Counted from the first letter of the stretch, positions 1 through 5,534 are shown. The stretch is DNA of 6,364 nucleotides from an uncultured Gammaproteobacteria bacterium (GCA_903897205.1 CAIUAS010000254.1:1-6364); one strand, 5' to 3'. Made by a program: numbers and translations. Notes: generated from the sequence alone by a model not told the origin.

Positions 1-112
1 CAATGGCTTTTAGCCACTCTTAAATGGAGAGCTGTATGCGCTGAGAGGTGCACGTACAGTTCGGGGAGGAGATGCGGGAAATAGTTCGACTACGCCCCGC
101 ATCTTACTCTAC
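1..112 (+). ncRNA. Group II intron, 3' end (domains V and VI)
   Basis: Self-splicing, retromobile ribozyme; only its 3' end is in the window. Domain V is 29-62 (34 nt). GAGCTGTA (29-36) pairs with TACAGTTC (55-62), a 2-nt CG bulge follows on the 3' side, and a distal helix is capped by a GAGA (GNRA) loop. The AGC catalytic triad is at 30-32. Domain VI follows: 70-78 pairs perfectly with 96-104, and GGAG (65-68) pairs with CTCT (107-110). This leaves A106 bulged, with the lariat branch point seven nucleotides before the 3' end. The intron ends in AC (111-112), fitting the AY rule. The AGC triad is more typical of IIA/IIB than IIC introns. The left ~28 nt would be the end of domain IV. A TAA at 21-23 could be the stop of the intron-encoded reverse transcriptase, but too little is present to say. 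The domain V/VI call rests on folding seen in the sequence. Confidence 0.88.
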
Positions 113-567
113 TTTGGACGGGGGAAGGCTGGCTTTATTTGGCGGTGGTATTAGATTTATTTTCCCGGCAAATTATTGGTTGGTCAATGCAAAACCGGAT
201 GACAGAAGGCTTAGTCATTCAGGCGGTAAAAATGGCGTTGTTCCGCCGTAAAATAAATACGCCATTGTTGTTTCATTCGGATCGTGGCAGCCAATACGCT
301 TCCTATGCTTTCCAACAATTATTGGCGGAAAATAATATTTCATGCAGCATGAGTCGCAAAGGTAATTGTTGGGACAATTCACCCACCGAAAGTTTTTTTG
401 GTTCGTTAAAAGTTGAATGTCTTTATCAACAATCGATTAAAACACGTGAAGAAGCTAAGCAGATAATTTTTGATTACATTGAAGTATTTTATAATCGACA
501 ACGATTGCATTCTACGTTAAATTATTTGTCGCCGATTGATTATGAAAAATCGGTAGCAAATCTATAA
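113..567 (+). CDS. IS3-family transposase OrfB, C-terminal part (3' exon behind a group II intron)
   Basis: Catalytic DDE integrase-type transposase of an IS3-family element; about 150 C-terminal residues are present, against roughly 270-290 for a full OrfB. The frame reads WTGEGWLYLAVVLDLFSR immediately after the intron. It then has FHSDRGSQYAS, which carries the second catalytic Asp, and WDNSPTESFFGSLKVE, which carries the catalytic Glu, before the usual tail with FYNRQRLHSTLNYLSP. The first catalytic Asp (in the family's TDITYI segment) is missing because it belongs to the 5' exon, left of the window. The junction falls inside a codon: exon bases TT at 113-114 would complete an ATT (Ile) if the 5' exon ended in A, restoring the usual YIWTGEGW. 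Excision of the intron RNA could therefore restore the reading frame. A TTG at 139 is in frame but is not a real start. Whether the 5' exon is intact cannot be seen. Confidence 0.85.
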
Positions 568-573
568 AATCTT

Positions 574-599
574 GTGTCCATTTTTTTCGGGGCAGCTCA
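574..599 (-). repeat. Right terminal inverted repeat of the IS3 element
   Basis: Read from the outside inward on the minus strand, it starts TGAGCTGCCCCG, followed by an A run and ATGGACAC. It lies 7 bases after the transposase stop codon, where an IS3 right terminal repeat is expected. The inner limit is approximate because the partner repeat is outside the window. Confidence 0.6.
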
Positions 600-685
600 A
601 CACTACCTAAAATTTCTGGTTCCGAAGAGTAATCATCATTACAAAACATTCTTTCTGCACGACAAAACACTACATATTTTGACGT

Positions 686-718
686 CTTAAGCTTTCTTTA
701 AGTTTTGTTGCCTATAAT
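686..718 (+). promoter_or_regulatory. PmrA-like box and -10 promoter of the 814-2010 gene
   Basis: Two tandem 9-bp half-sites, CTTAAGCTT (686-694) and TTTAAGTTT (697-705), are separated by TC. They are followed after exactly 7 nt by a perfect -10 box, TATAAT (713-718). There is no TTGACA-like -35; the second half-site occupies that position, as expected for an activator-dependent promoter. The 9-2-9 layout matches the PmrA recognition element described for Legionella pneumophila and Coxiella burnetii (cTTAATatT-N2-cTTAATatT). Transcription would start near 725, giving a leader of about 90 nt. PmrA control is inferred from motif and spacing. Confidence 0.65.
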
Positions 719-813
719 GAAATTAAAGCCATGCTGTTTTGTCTCAATGAGGGGGTTGTTTGCGGCTAAACAAGTCAGAGGTAGTTTTAGAACAACTTAA
801 GAGGGGAAATTTT

Positions 814-2010
814 ATGAGTATCGAAGAATCAATAAATGAATTAAAAAATGCTATAGAAGCAGAGCGTGAAAATAAAAAAGGCAGTACAAGCGCAGCAGTA
901 ATTTTTAAGGAATTAGAAGAATTATCGCGACAGGTCACCTCCAAAGAAAACGATTACGAATTAGCCATGTTGGCCTATGATTTAGTAAAGGCCAATGGTA
1001 AATTTTGCCCCCCGCAATACAAAGATTTATATATCAATCTGTTAAAAAGAGCGGTTGATAAAAAGCATCCTCTCGCAACCATTAGCTATGTACAACACTG
1101 GATAGAAAATGACTATGGTCTTAAGAAGGATCCCGCTGAAATTGTTAGAATGATAGGTTCGCATTTGATGTCAACACCTGAAAATGAGGGTTATCAAGAA
1201 CATGCCGTTGTATTGATGGATCTACTAGAAGCGAGGAAGCCAGTGAAAAATAGTCCTGTCCAAACGGCAAAACCTACTCCAGTGGCGGAGGCACAACCAC
1301 CCAAAAAACCAGAAAACAAATTTGAGCAAAATAACAATAACCAAAGCACCCAAAATAGTGTATCTTCTCTCTTAGATAAAGGGCTAAGTTTTTTTAAGAG
1401 CTTAACAACCACAAAACCTAAATCCACTGAATCTTACACAGCGGGTACTGAACTTAGCAATAATCCAAAGCACTCTTTTATAAGAACAAACGCAGCTGAA
1501 GAAGCGCAGGTACCCATTCGACCAAGTTTTCAACCACCTGTTATAGAAGAAATACCGCCGTTGCCAATCAACATCAACCCGGATGAAAAAATGTTGTATA
1601 TCTGTCCTTTGAACAGTAAAGCGTTCGGGGAAAATTTAGAAGTCATAAAAAAAGAAACAACGATTTCATCGGAAGATTTTGAAAAAATAGTACAAAAAGC
1701 AATAGATCCTAATAACACGTTTGTCTGTTTTGATGATTTAGCCAAAGTAAATCAATTTTACAAAGGCCATAGCACGGGTTGGTATTATCAAGTCGTGGTA
1801 CCACAAGAAAATGTTTCAAAGGCAATCGCAACGCACAAGATGGCAGGCAAAGAAACAGAGGTTGAGGTTTATAAAATTGACCCAAAAACTAATGTCAATA
1901 ACGTGAGATTAATGTCGCTTGCTAACTCGCGCGCCACCTCACCCAAAGGCGAACAATATAACATAACGGTAGAACCTAATTTCACTGATGTACCAAAATT
2001 CAAGCTGTAA
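814..2010 (+). CDS. Protein of unknown function; candidate secreted effector
   Basis: 398 codons, not recognised as a named family. The ATG at 814 is chosen because GAGGGG (801-806) lies 7 nt upstream; a TTG at 760 in the same frame would add 18 residues but is less likely. Three regions are visible. Residues 1-140 are helical and charged; within them 85-106 (HPLATISYVQHWIENDYGLKKDP) resembles a Sel1-like repeat, weakly. Residues 140-255 are a low-complexity Pro/Asn/Gln/Thr-rich linker, with a four-Asn run near 173 and a short hydrophobic LLDKGLSFFKSL segment at 186-197. Residues 258-398 look folded, with aromatic and Val-rich strands (LYICPL, TGWYYQVVVP). No signal peptide or clear transmembrane helix is seen. 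The modular layout and the PmrA-like promoter suggest a Dot/Icm substrate, but the C-terminus lacks an obvious Glu-rich E-block, so secretion is inference. It appears monocistronic, convergent with the waaA remnant. Confidence 0.85.
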   Translation: MSIEESINELKNAIEAERENKKGSTSAAVIFKELEELSRQVTSKENDYELAMLAYDLVKANGKFCPPQYKDLYINLLKRAVDKKHPLATISYVQHWIENDYGLKKDPAEIVRMIGSHLMSTPENEGYQEHAVVLMDLLEARKPVKNSPVQTAKPTPVAEAQPPKKPENKFEQNNNNQSTQNSVSSLLDKGLSFFKSLTTTKPKSTESYTAGTELSNNPKHSFIRTNAAEEAQVPIRPSFQPPVIEEIPPLPININPDEKMLYICPLNSKAFGENLEVIKKETTISSEDFEKIVQKAIDPNNTFVCFDDLAKVNQFYKGHSTGWYYQVVVPQENVSKAIATHKMAGKETEVEVYKIDPKTNVNNVRLMSLANSRATSPKGEQYNITVEPNFTDVPKFKL

Positions 2011-2016
2011 CACATA

Positions 2017-2075
2017 AGCACCATGCCTCATCTTTCTTGCTAAACGCTTTGAAGCATGGTGCTCAAAGTTTTAAA
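2017..2075 (+). terminator. Hairpin between convergent genes, probable terminator
   Basis: A perfect 10-bp inverted repeat, AGCACCATGC (2017-2026) and GCATGGTGCT (2054-2063), starts 6 nt after the stop of the 814-2010 gene. The loop is 27 nt and the T tract that follows (AAAGTTTT) is weak. An alternative shorter hairpin, CTTTGA (2047-2052) with TCAAAG (2063-2068), sits directly before TTTT and may be the more effective plus-strand terminator. The position between two convergent reading frames suggests it serves both. Confidence 0.5.
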
Positions 2076-2077
2076 TA

Positions 2078-2344
2078 TTAACTTAGAAAAAGTTCAACTA
2101 ACGCCAACTGTTTGGCCAAGGTGCCTCGATTATGTGCAATCACTTGTAGGCCGGCTGCACGCATTTTTTGATAAGTGACTTGATCTTGCAAAATATTAAT
2201 ATATGAGGGGCCAGTGCATCAACCTGGTGCAGCACTATCAGGGCGTCGGCTTCTGTTAATTGTTGAGTAATGATCGCAAAATTAAACATGTGTGGGCCTG
2301 TTAATATGGGCAAGCCTAAAGCCGCCGGTTCTAAAGGATTATGG
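2078..2344 (-). pseudogene. waaA: Kdo transferase WaaA/KdtA, C-terminal remnant, frameshifted
   Basis: WaaA transfers 3-deoxy-D-manno-octulosonic acid (Kdo) from CMP-Kdo to lipid A at the inner membrane. Only the last ~89 of about 420 codons remain. HNPLEPAALGLPILTGPHMFNF is the hallmark C-terminal glycosyltransferase segment of the family. After ADALIVLHQVDALAPHILIF the frame breaks near 2185-2192. One missing T in a T run explains it: restoring it reads on as LQDQVTYQKMRAAG, then LQVIAHNRGTLAKQLALVEL, FLS and stop at 2078-2080. The 5' side is cut exactly by the ISAs1 end at 2345, and the rest of the gene is not on the far side of that IS. The IS terminal repeat supplies an accidental ATG (2356-2358) giving an MRLPC-HNPLEP hybrid frame, unlikely to be functional. 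An intact waaA elsewhere, or loss of normal LPS, must be assumed. Confidence 0.82.
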
Positions 2345-2362
2345 CAGGGCAATCGCATCTAA
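2345..2362 (+). repeat. Terminal inverted repeat of ISAs1 element (transposase 3' side)
   Basis: CAGGGCAATCGCATCTAA, identical over 18 bp to the reverse complement of 3554-3571. The transposase stop codon (2359-2361 on the minus strand) lies inside this repeat, a compact arrangement that leaves no 3' untranslated spacer. Confidence 0.9.
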
Positions 2363-3483
2363 TTTTTAGCAGTCAAGATTACCTTGGCAAGATAATCTTC
2401 ATCCCATCCGGCTAATAAGCGACGATTTTTTACCCCAACCTTCGATGTCTGTTCTTTTTTTAATAAATTCAATGCCATTTTATTAAGTAATGCCATGTTA
2501 GCAGCGGCGTTGCCCTTTTTTGAGCGCCAGCGATCCTCATTAAAACTGACATCCAAGCGCCAATGCAAGGCATTCTCCACCTGCCAATGAGAACGTACTG
2601 CATCTGCAATGTCTATTATCTTTTCTGCCTGCAAACTGCTAATAAAATAGCGTTCCTCTACACTCATTTTTTCTTGCAACGTCCGTTTGGCACGAACCAT
2701 CACCAGTGTATTTAATTTTTTCCAACCTGCTGAGTGTAATCCTTCTGGTAATGAAACCGACCAGTAATCTCGCTCTTCAATTCGACCATGGTCTTTTTCA
2801 AGCGTATGATGATGGTCCAAGTCCCGCTGTTTTAATTGGCCATTGTGTAGCGATTTAAAATAAAGTTCTACGTCTTTATGCAAATTACCCTGGTTGCCTT
2901 TTAGCGATAAAACGTAATCGGCTTCTTTGTCACTAATCCTTTCACAAATTTCTTTTTGGCAGCCCATCGCATCTATCGTAATAACAGCGCCTGAAATATC
3001 CAGCATGTCCAATAATAGAGGAATAGCAGTAATTTCATTTGATTTATCTGGCACCTCTTTTTGGCCTAACACCAACGGGTTCTCACAGCACCATACATTC
3101 ACTAAATGAAGCGGGCCAAGTCCATTGACCTCGTCCTTGGTAGCACGTAAACTTTTACCATCAATCGCAATCACCTTTTTTACCTTGTCCGCCAATGTGT
3201 GTGTCCACAGCATAAAGCTTTTGCAAAAAGCGGCACTATCTACTACAGAAAATACCCTGCTAAACGTGTCATGTGAAGGAACGCCCTGTTTTAAATCTAA
3301 GAATGGTTTCAACCAATTTCGCCGTGCCTTGCCAAAGCGTTCTATCGAAACCCAATCTTCTGCACCGCAGATCACTGCAATCAGCGCAATGAAAATTATA
3401 TTAATCAGCGGATGTTTTTTAGTGCGGTCAATACGAGGATCTTTTAAAGTGCCAAAATGTTTATGGATTGCGGTGTCTTTCAT
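2359..3483 (-). CDS. ISAs1-family transposase, intact
   Basis: 374 residues, close to the usual length of the family (DDE_Tnp_ISAs1, related to H-repeat-associated proteins). The N-terminus (HFGTLKDPRIDRTKKHPLINI, then a hydrophobic stretch to GAEDWVSIERFG) is the conserved family start. The catalytic domain carries Asp108 in VIAIDGKSLR, Asp171 in ITIDAMGCQ, then LKGNQGNLH, and Glu303 in HWQVENALHWRLDVSF. The assignment of these three as the DDE triad follows the family pattern. No stop or frameshift is seen, so the enzyme is probably active. The ATG at 3483 is preceded by AAGGG (3492-3496) at 8 nt and by a promoter inside the element. It acts on the 18-bp ends of its own element and has no functional link to the neighbouring genes. 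Confidence 0.95.
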   Translation of the reverse strand: MKDTAIHKHFGTLKDPRIDRTKKHPLINIIFIALIAVICGAEDWVSIERFGKARRNWLKPFLDLKQGVPSHDTFSRVFSVVDSAAFCKSFMLWTHTLADKVKKVIAIDGKSLRATKDEVNGLGPLHLVNVWCCENPLVLGQKEVPDKSNEITAIPLLLDMLDISGAVITIDAMGCQKEICERISDKEADYVLSLKGNQGNLHKDVELYFKSLHNGQLKQRDLDHHHTLEKDHGRIEERDYWSVSLPEGLHSAGWKKLNTLVMVRAKRTLQEKMSVEERYFISSLQAEKIIDIADAVRSHWQVENALHWRLDVSFNEDRWRSKKGNAAANMALLNKMALNLLKKEQTSKVGVKNRRLLAGWDEDYLAKVILTAKN

Positions 3484-3507
3484 CTTGTTCGCCCTTAAAA
3501 AGCAGCA

Positions 3508-3536
3508 AATAGATCAGTAACTCAATCTCTTGTCAA
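3508..3536 (-). promoter_or_regulatory. Promoter of the ISAs1 transposase
   Basis: On the minus strand a perfect -35 TTGACA (3531-3536) and a moderate -10 TCTATT (3508-3513) are separated by exactly 17 bp. Both lie within the IS, just inside its terminal repeat and upstream of the transposase start. The -10 matches the consensus at four of six positions. Confidence 0.5.
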
Positions 3537-3553
3537 GATTTTCTACAAGCAAT

Positions 3554-3571
3554 TTAGATGCGATTGCCCTG
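3554..3571 (-). repeat. Terminal inverted repeat of ISAs1 element (transposase 5' side)
   Basis: Reads CAGGGCAATCGCATCTAA on the minus strand, an exact 18-bp match to the other end; after one mismatch the similarity continues for 2 bases. Position 3571 is the outer edge of the element. Confidence 0.9.
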
Positions 3572-3585
3572 ATCTTTTACAGACC

Positions 3586-3618
3586 CTTAATATTTCCTTA
3601 AGCTTTTTTTGATATCAT
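3586..3618 (+). promoter_or_regulatory. PmrA-like box (near consensus) and -10 promoter of the 3724-4296 gene
   Basis: CTTAATATT (3586-3594), TC, then CTTAAGCTT (3597-3605). The first half-site equals the published PmrA half-site consensus and the second keeps CTTAA. Exactly 7 nt later comes TATCAT (3613-3618), five of six positions of a -10 box. No separate -35 is visible. Half-site length, spacer and distance to the -10 are identical to the promoter at 686-718. The site starts only 14 bp outside the ISAs1 end, so the IS or its joint replaced whatever lay further upstream. PmrA control is inference. Confidence 0.7.
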
Positions 3619-3646
3619 AGAAGATACGCAAGGAAGCAAAGCAAGT

Positions 3647-3673
3647 GGCCGACCTTTGCCTAGCAGGTCGGCC
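3647..3673 (+). other. Strong hairpin in the 5' leader of the 3724-4296 gene
   Basis: A perfect 9-bp GC-rich stem, GGCCGACCT (3647-3655) with AGGTCGGCC (3665-3673), has a 9-nt loop. It lies in the ~100-nt leader between the predicted start of transcription (near 3625) and the ATG at 3724. No T run follows, so it is not a standard terminator. It could stabilise the mRNA, be bound by a regulator, or be a dispersed palindromic repeat. Confidence 0.55.
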
Positions 3674-3723
3674 GACAGGAGCACGCAATCAATTAGAAAT
3701 ATAATTAATAAGCAGAGAAGATT

Positions 3724-4296
3724 ATGATACCTGAAATTTTCAAAGAAAAAATGAACCGTTTAAAGAACTCAAGCAGTGAGCAAGATATTAAAACTAAAGA
3801 AAATATTTTAGTACTTGCGGATAAAACAGCTGGGGCTAAAACAGCTTTTCTCTGGTTATCTAAAAATTTTGAGCGGCTTGCTCATCAAAAAATTGGCACC
3901 CCAGGAGCTGATTCTACATACGCTGATTTAGAACTTTTAAAAATCGCCTGTTTCTATTCCTATAAAAGTAGCGAGCCTTGGTCAAGGAAAGTGATCTGTT
4001 TTTATAGGCTGCATGGATATAGCAAGGATGGAAGTGATTTTGAAGAAACAACTGATGCTTTTTTTAAAAAAATAAATCATCGAATTAAGGAGGAAAAATT
4101 ATTGCTGAATTTGCAAAAAGTTACACAAACGCTTGGACAAGGTTACAGAGATAACTCTAGTCTTTTCAGCAGGCTTCCAAAAGAGATAATCAAAGAAATT
4201 GCTTTTTTTAGCCGCGAATCTTCTTCGATAACAAAAATCCAAGCGGATGCTTTAATGGAGCAAAATCTTGCAAAGCCTACGTTTACTAAATCCTAA
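3724..4296 (+). CDS. Protein of unknown function with a C-terminal F-box-like segment; candidate effector
   Basis: 190 codons, not recognised as a named family. The ATG at 3724 follows a purine-rich AGAGAAG (3714-3720), a weak but well-placed ribosome binding site. The protein is Lys/Glu/Ser-rich, without signal peptide or membrane segment. Residues 1-60 look helical and charged. 66-100 hold a Cys/Tyr/Trp-containing stretch (LLKIACFYSY, SRKVICFYRLHGYS). 105-135 is a helical Lys/Glu-rich region. Residues 147-162 (LFSRLPKEIIKEIAFF) match the opening of an F-box motif (LPxEllxxIlxfL), followed by 170-185 (TKIQADALMEQNLAKP). F-box proteins are known among Legionella effectors that recruit host SCF ubiquitin ligases, but only the first third of the motif is convincing here. 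The promoter with a PmrA-like box supports a role in the host-interaction regulon. It is flanked by IS elements on both sides and appears to be transcribed alone. Confidence 0.85.
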   Translation: MIPEIFKEKMNRLKNSSSEQDIKTKENILVLADKTAGAKTAFLWLSKNFERLAHQKIGTPGADSTYADLELLKIACFYSYKSSEPWSRKVICFYRLHGYSKDGSDFEETTDAFFKKINHRIKEEKLLLNLQKVTQTLGQGYRDNSSLFSRLPKEIIKEIAFFSRESSSITKIQADALMEQNLAKPTFTKS

Positions 4297-4424
4297 ATAA
4301 ATATTGTCGTTACCGCCTCGGCTTGTTGAAAAAAGCTCATTTTAGCTTAGCGGATTCTAATTAGAAATGCGGCAGTCTCACAGGGTTATATATTAGTTCA
4401 GCTCAGGTTTTGAGGTTTTTCTCC
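4297..4424. other. Intergenic stretch, no gene seen
   Basis: No supportable reading frame. It holds a 12-bp palindrome TTCTAATTAGAA (4355-4366). A small inverted repeat AAGCT/AGCTT (4333-4337, 4344-4348) is followed by a T run only when read on the minus strand, so it might weakly stop minus-strand transcription. No clear plus-strand terminator for the upstream gene is visible, apart from a 4-bp stem near 4400-4413 followed by TTTTT. Confidence 0.4.
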
Positions 4425-4438
4425 CTTCGTCGTGCCGC

Positions 4439-4447
4439 GATTTATTC
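4439..4447 (+). repeat. Target site duplication of IS5 element, left copy
   Basis: GATTTATTC, identical to 5551-5559. Nine bp is the expected duplication length for IS903-group IS5 elements, and the exact match indicates simple, fairly recent transposition. Confidence 0.92.
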
Positions 4448-4463
4448 GGCTTTGTTGCACAAA
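4448..4463 (+). repeat. Left terminal inverted repeat of IS5 element
   Basis: GGCTTTGTTGCACAAA, the exact reverse complement of 5535-5550; the similarity stops after 16 bp. Confidence 0.92.
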
Positions 4464-4473
4464 TCAATTTTTT

Positions 4474-4488
4474 GCGGCGAAACGCCGC
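4474..4488. other. GC-rich hairpin inside the IS5 element
   Basis: GCGGCG (4474-4479) and CGCCGC (4483-4488) with an AAA loop lie just after the transposase stop codon, near the left end. When read on the transposase strand an A run follows, not T, so it is not a classical terminator. It may still slow transcription passing out of or into the element. Confidence 0.35.
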
Positions 4489-4502
4489 GGTATCTTTTGT
4501 CA

Positions 4503-5457
4503 TTACATAATCACTTGGCTATTCGGCAATCCCAATGCCGTTATCTTATTTATGGCAGAACAACGAATTAATAAATCCGTTCGTTGGTTCGCAAAGCTAC
4601 GCGACCTTATCTGATCACCAAAGACACTTTTCATGCGAAACATCATCGTCTCAACTAACGAACGGCGATGATAATCATTTTTTTCTTTCTACTGCTTTAA
4701 GCCGGCCGCTTTATCCGGGTGCCTATTGAGCGTGCGAATCGTTTTGTCCCGCGCTAAGACAGCGATGTCACGTTGGCGTTTATTACGCTGCACGCTCGCA
4801 TTGTGTTGCGGTGGAAATACGGCTTTCGCTCCTCGCTCATACGCTACGTGATAACAGTCTTTTTTATCATACGCGCCATCACCGGTAATTTGTTTTATTT
4901 TGCCGGCGATGGGTTCTATTAACGGCCTTAAATAATTGCCATCTAAACGCACGCTCTCCGTCATCAGCGCACTTAAAATCATTTGGTTGTCCGGCATCCA
5001 GCGTCAGATGCAATTTCCGCCATACCTGACAGCGGCTTTGTCCGTGCAGTAAGGTTTTCCATTCGCCTTCACCTAGCACTTGCACGCCCGTTGAATCCAC
5101 TAACACGTGGCGCGCTTGTCCATGCGATGGAACGTCCCACTTGACCGTCAAGGTTTGTGCACGCCGACACAGGGTGCTGTAATCGGGCACACGTTCCTTG
5201 ATCTTCAATAATCCCACCAACGACAACAATAAGCCTTGTGTTGCACGCAAGGGCAGCCGAAATAATTGCCTTAAGGTTAAACCACAGATAAAGACAATGT
5301 CTGCATAATACTTTTGGCGGCCTCGTTGCTTGATGGTGGCTACGTGTTGCCAACCATTAATGACTTCTTCATTAAACCAAAACGTTAAACTTCCCCGATT
5401 CACCAAACTTCTGTTATAGTTTTTCCAGTTACAAACACGATAGCTTTTGTGAGCCAT
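4503..5457 (-). pseudogene. IS5-family transposase, broken by frameshift and amber stop
   Basis: The ATG at 5457, preceded by a GGGAG ribosome site, opens a frame with the family N-terminus (YRVCNWKNYNRSLVNRGSLT). It carries Asp121 in HVLVDSTGVQVLGEGEW and KWDVPSHGQ, then VWRKLHLTLDA. After that residue (about 155, near 4993) the homologous sequence continues in the frame one base ahead: DNQMILSALMTES, then KQITGDGAYD with the second catalytic Asp. This continuation ends at a TAG (4689-4691). The same frame reads on behind the TAG with NDYHRRSLVETMMFRMKSVF, holding the catalytic Glu (4650-4652), to a TAA at 4503-4505. The whole is 955 nt, so one extra base fits, and repair would give about 317 residues, near the family's ~307. 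TAG probably replaced a TGG (Trp). All three DDE residues survive, but no active enzyme can be made without double recoding. Confidence 0.9.
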
Positions 5458-5517
5458 AAGCCTAACTCCCTTTTCTTGGTCGAAAATTAGAGTTTAACGC
5501 TTTTGCGTGTTTGTAAC
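5428..5517 (-). repeat. 12-bp inverted repeat around the IS5 transposase start
   Basis: GTTACAAACACG (5428-5439) and CGTGTTTGTAAC (5506-5517) are perfect complements separated by 66 nt. On the transposase strand one arm lies in the leader near the IS end and the other within codons 7-10. The start codon (5455-5457) and ribosome site fall in the loop. A transcript entering from outside the element could fold here and reduce translation, as known for IS10 and IS50; that role is inference. Confidence 0.45.
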
Positions 5518-5534
5518 CTCTTTTTTATAAGCCT

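Larger units (their letters stand above)
113..599 (+). mobile_element. IS3-family insertion sequence, right part
   Basis: This is the downstream exon of an IS3-family element, from the intron junction to its right end. The left end, orfA and the start of orfB lie outside the window, beyond the intron. The right end is placed at 599, where the sequence finishes in CAGCTCA; read inward on the minus strand it begins TGAGCTGCCCCG, a form typical of IS3-group termini. The 3-bp target duplication cannot be checked without the left end. GC content is close to that of the flanks. Confidence 0.75.
2345..3571 (-). mobile_element. Complete ISAs1-family insertion sequence (1227 bp)
   Basis: It is bounded by perfect 18-bp terminal inverted repeats and contains one intact ISAs1-type transposase on the minus strand, so the element looks capable of transposition. 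ISAs1-family elements usually leave 8-10 bp target duplications, but the left flank (AAAGGATTATGG) and right flank (ATCTTTTACAG) do not match. Nor does the right flank continue the waaA gene cut on the left. The element therefore probably marks the joint of a deletion or of recombination between two IS copies. Confidence 0.9.

Noticed and set aside
3..23. Possible end (MAFSHS stop) of the intron-encoded reverse transcriptase
   Set aside because: Only six codons are in the window and another frame also ends nearby (stop at 11-13), so the frame cannot be decided.
48..251. Plus-strand 67-codon reading frame starting in the intron
   Set aside because: It runs through domains V and VI and then overlaps the OrfB frame out of register; it resembles no protein and is a shadow.
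747..800. 17-codon frame ATG...TAA before the 814 gene, a possible leader peptide
   Set aside because: There is no good ribosome site, no run of regulatory codons and no attenuator hairpin; it is likely chance.
760..813. TTG start at 760 for the 814-2010 gene
   Set aside because: The ATG at 814 has a much better ribosome site and spacing; the extra 18 residues carry no recognisable signal.
2927..3520. Plus-strand reading frames opposite the ISAs1 transposase
   Set aside because: They are antisense shadows of the transposase, without family motifs or ribosome sites.
4474..4488. GC hairpin read as a rho-independent terminator of the IS5 transposase
   Set aside because: On the transposase strand the hairpin is followed by an A run instead of T, so it is listed only as a hairpin.
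4432..4729. Plus-strand frames within the left part of the IS5 element
   Set aside because: They lie opposite the end of the broken transposase, which is supported by the YHRRSLVET motif; they are shadows crossing the IS end.
5069..5353. 94-codon minus-strand frame inside the IS5 element
   Set aside because: It is out of frame within the well-supported N-terminal half of the transposase and has no motifs.
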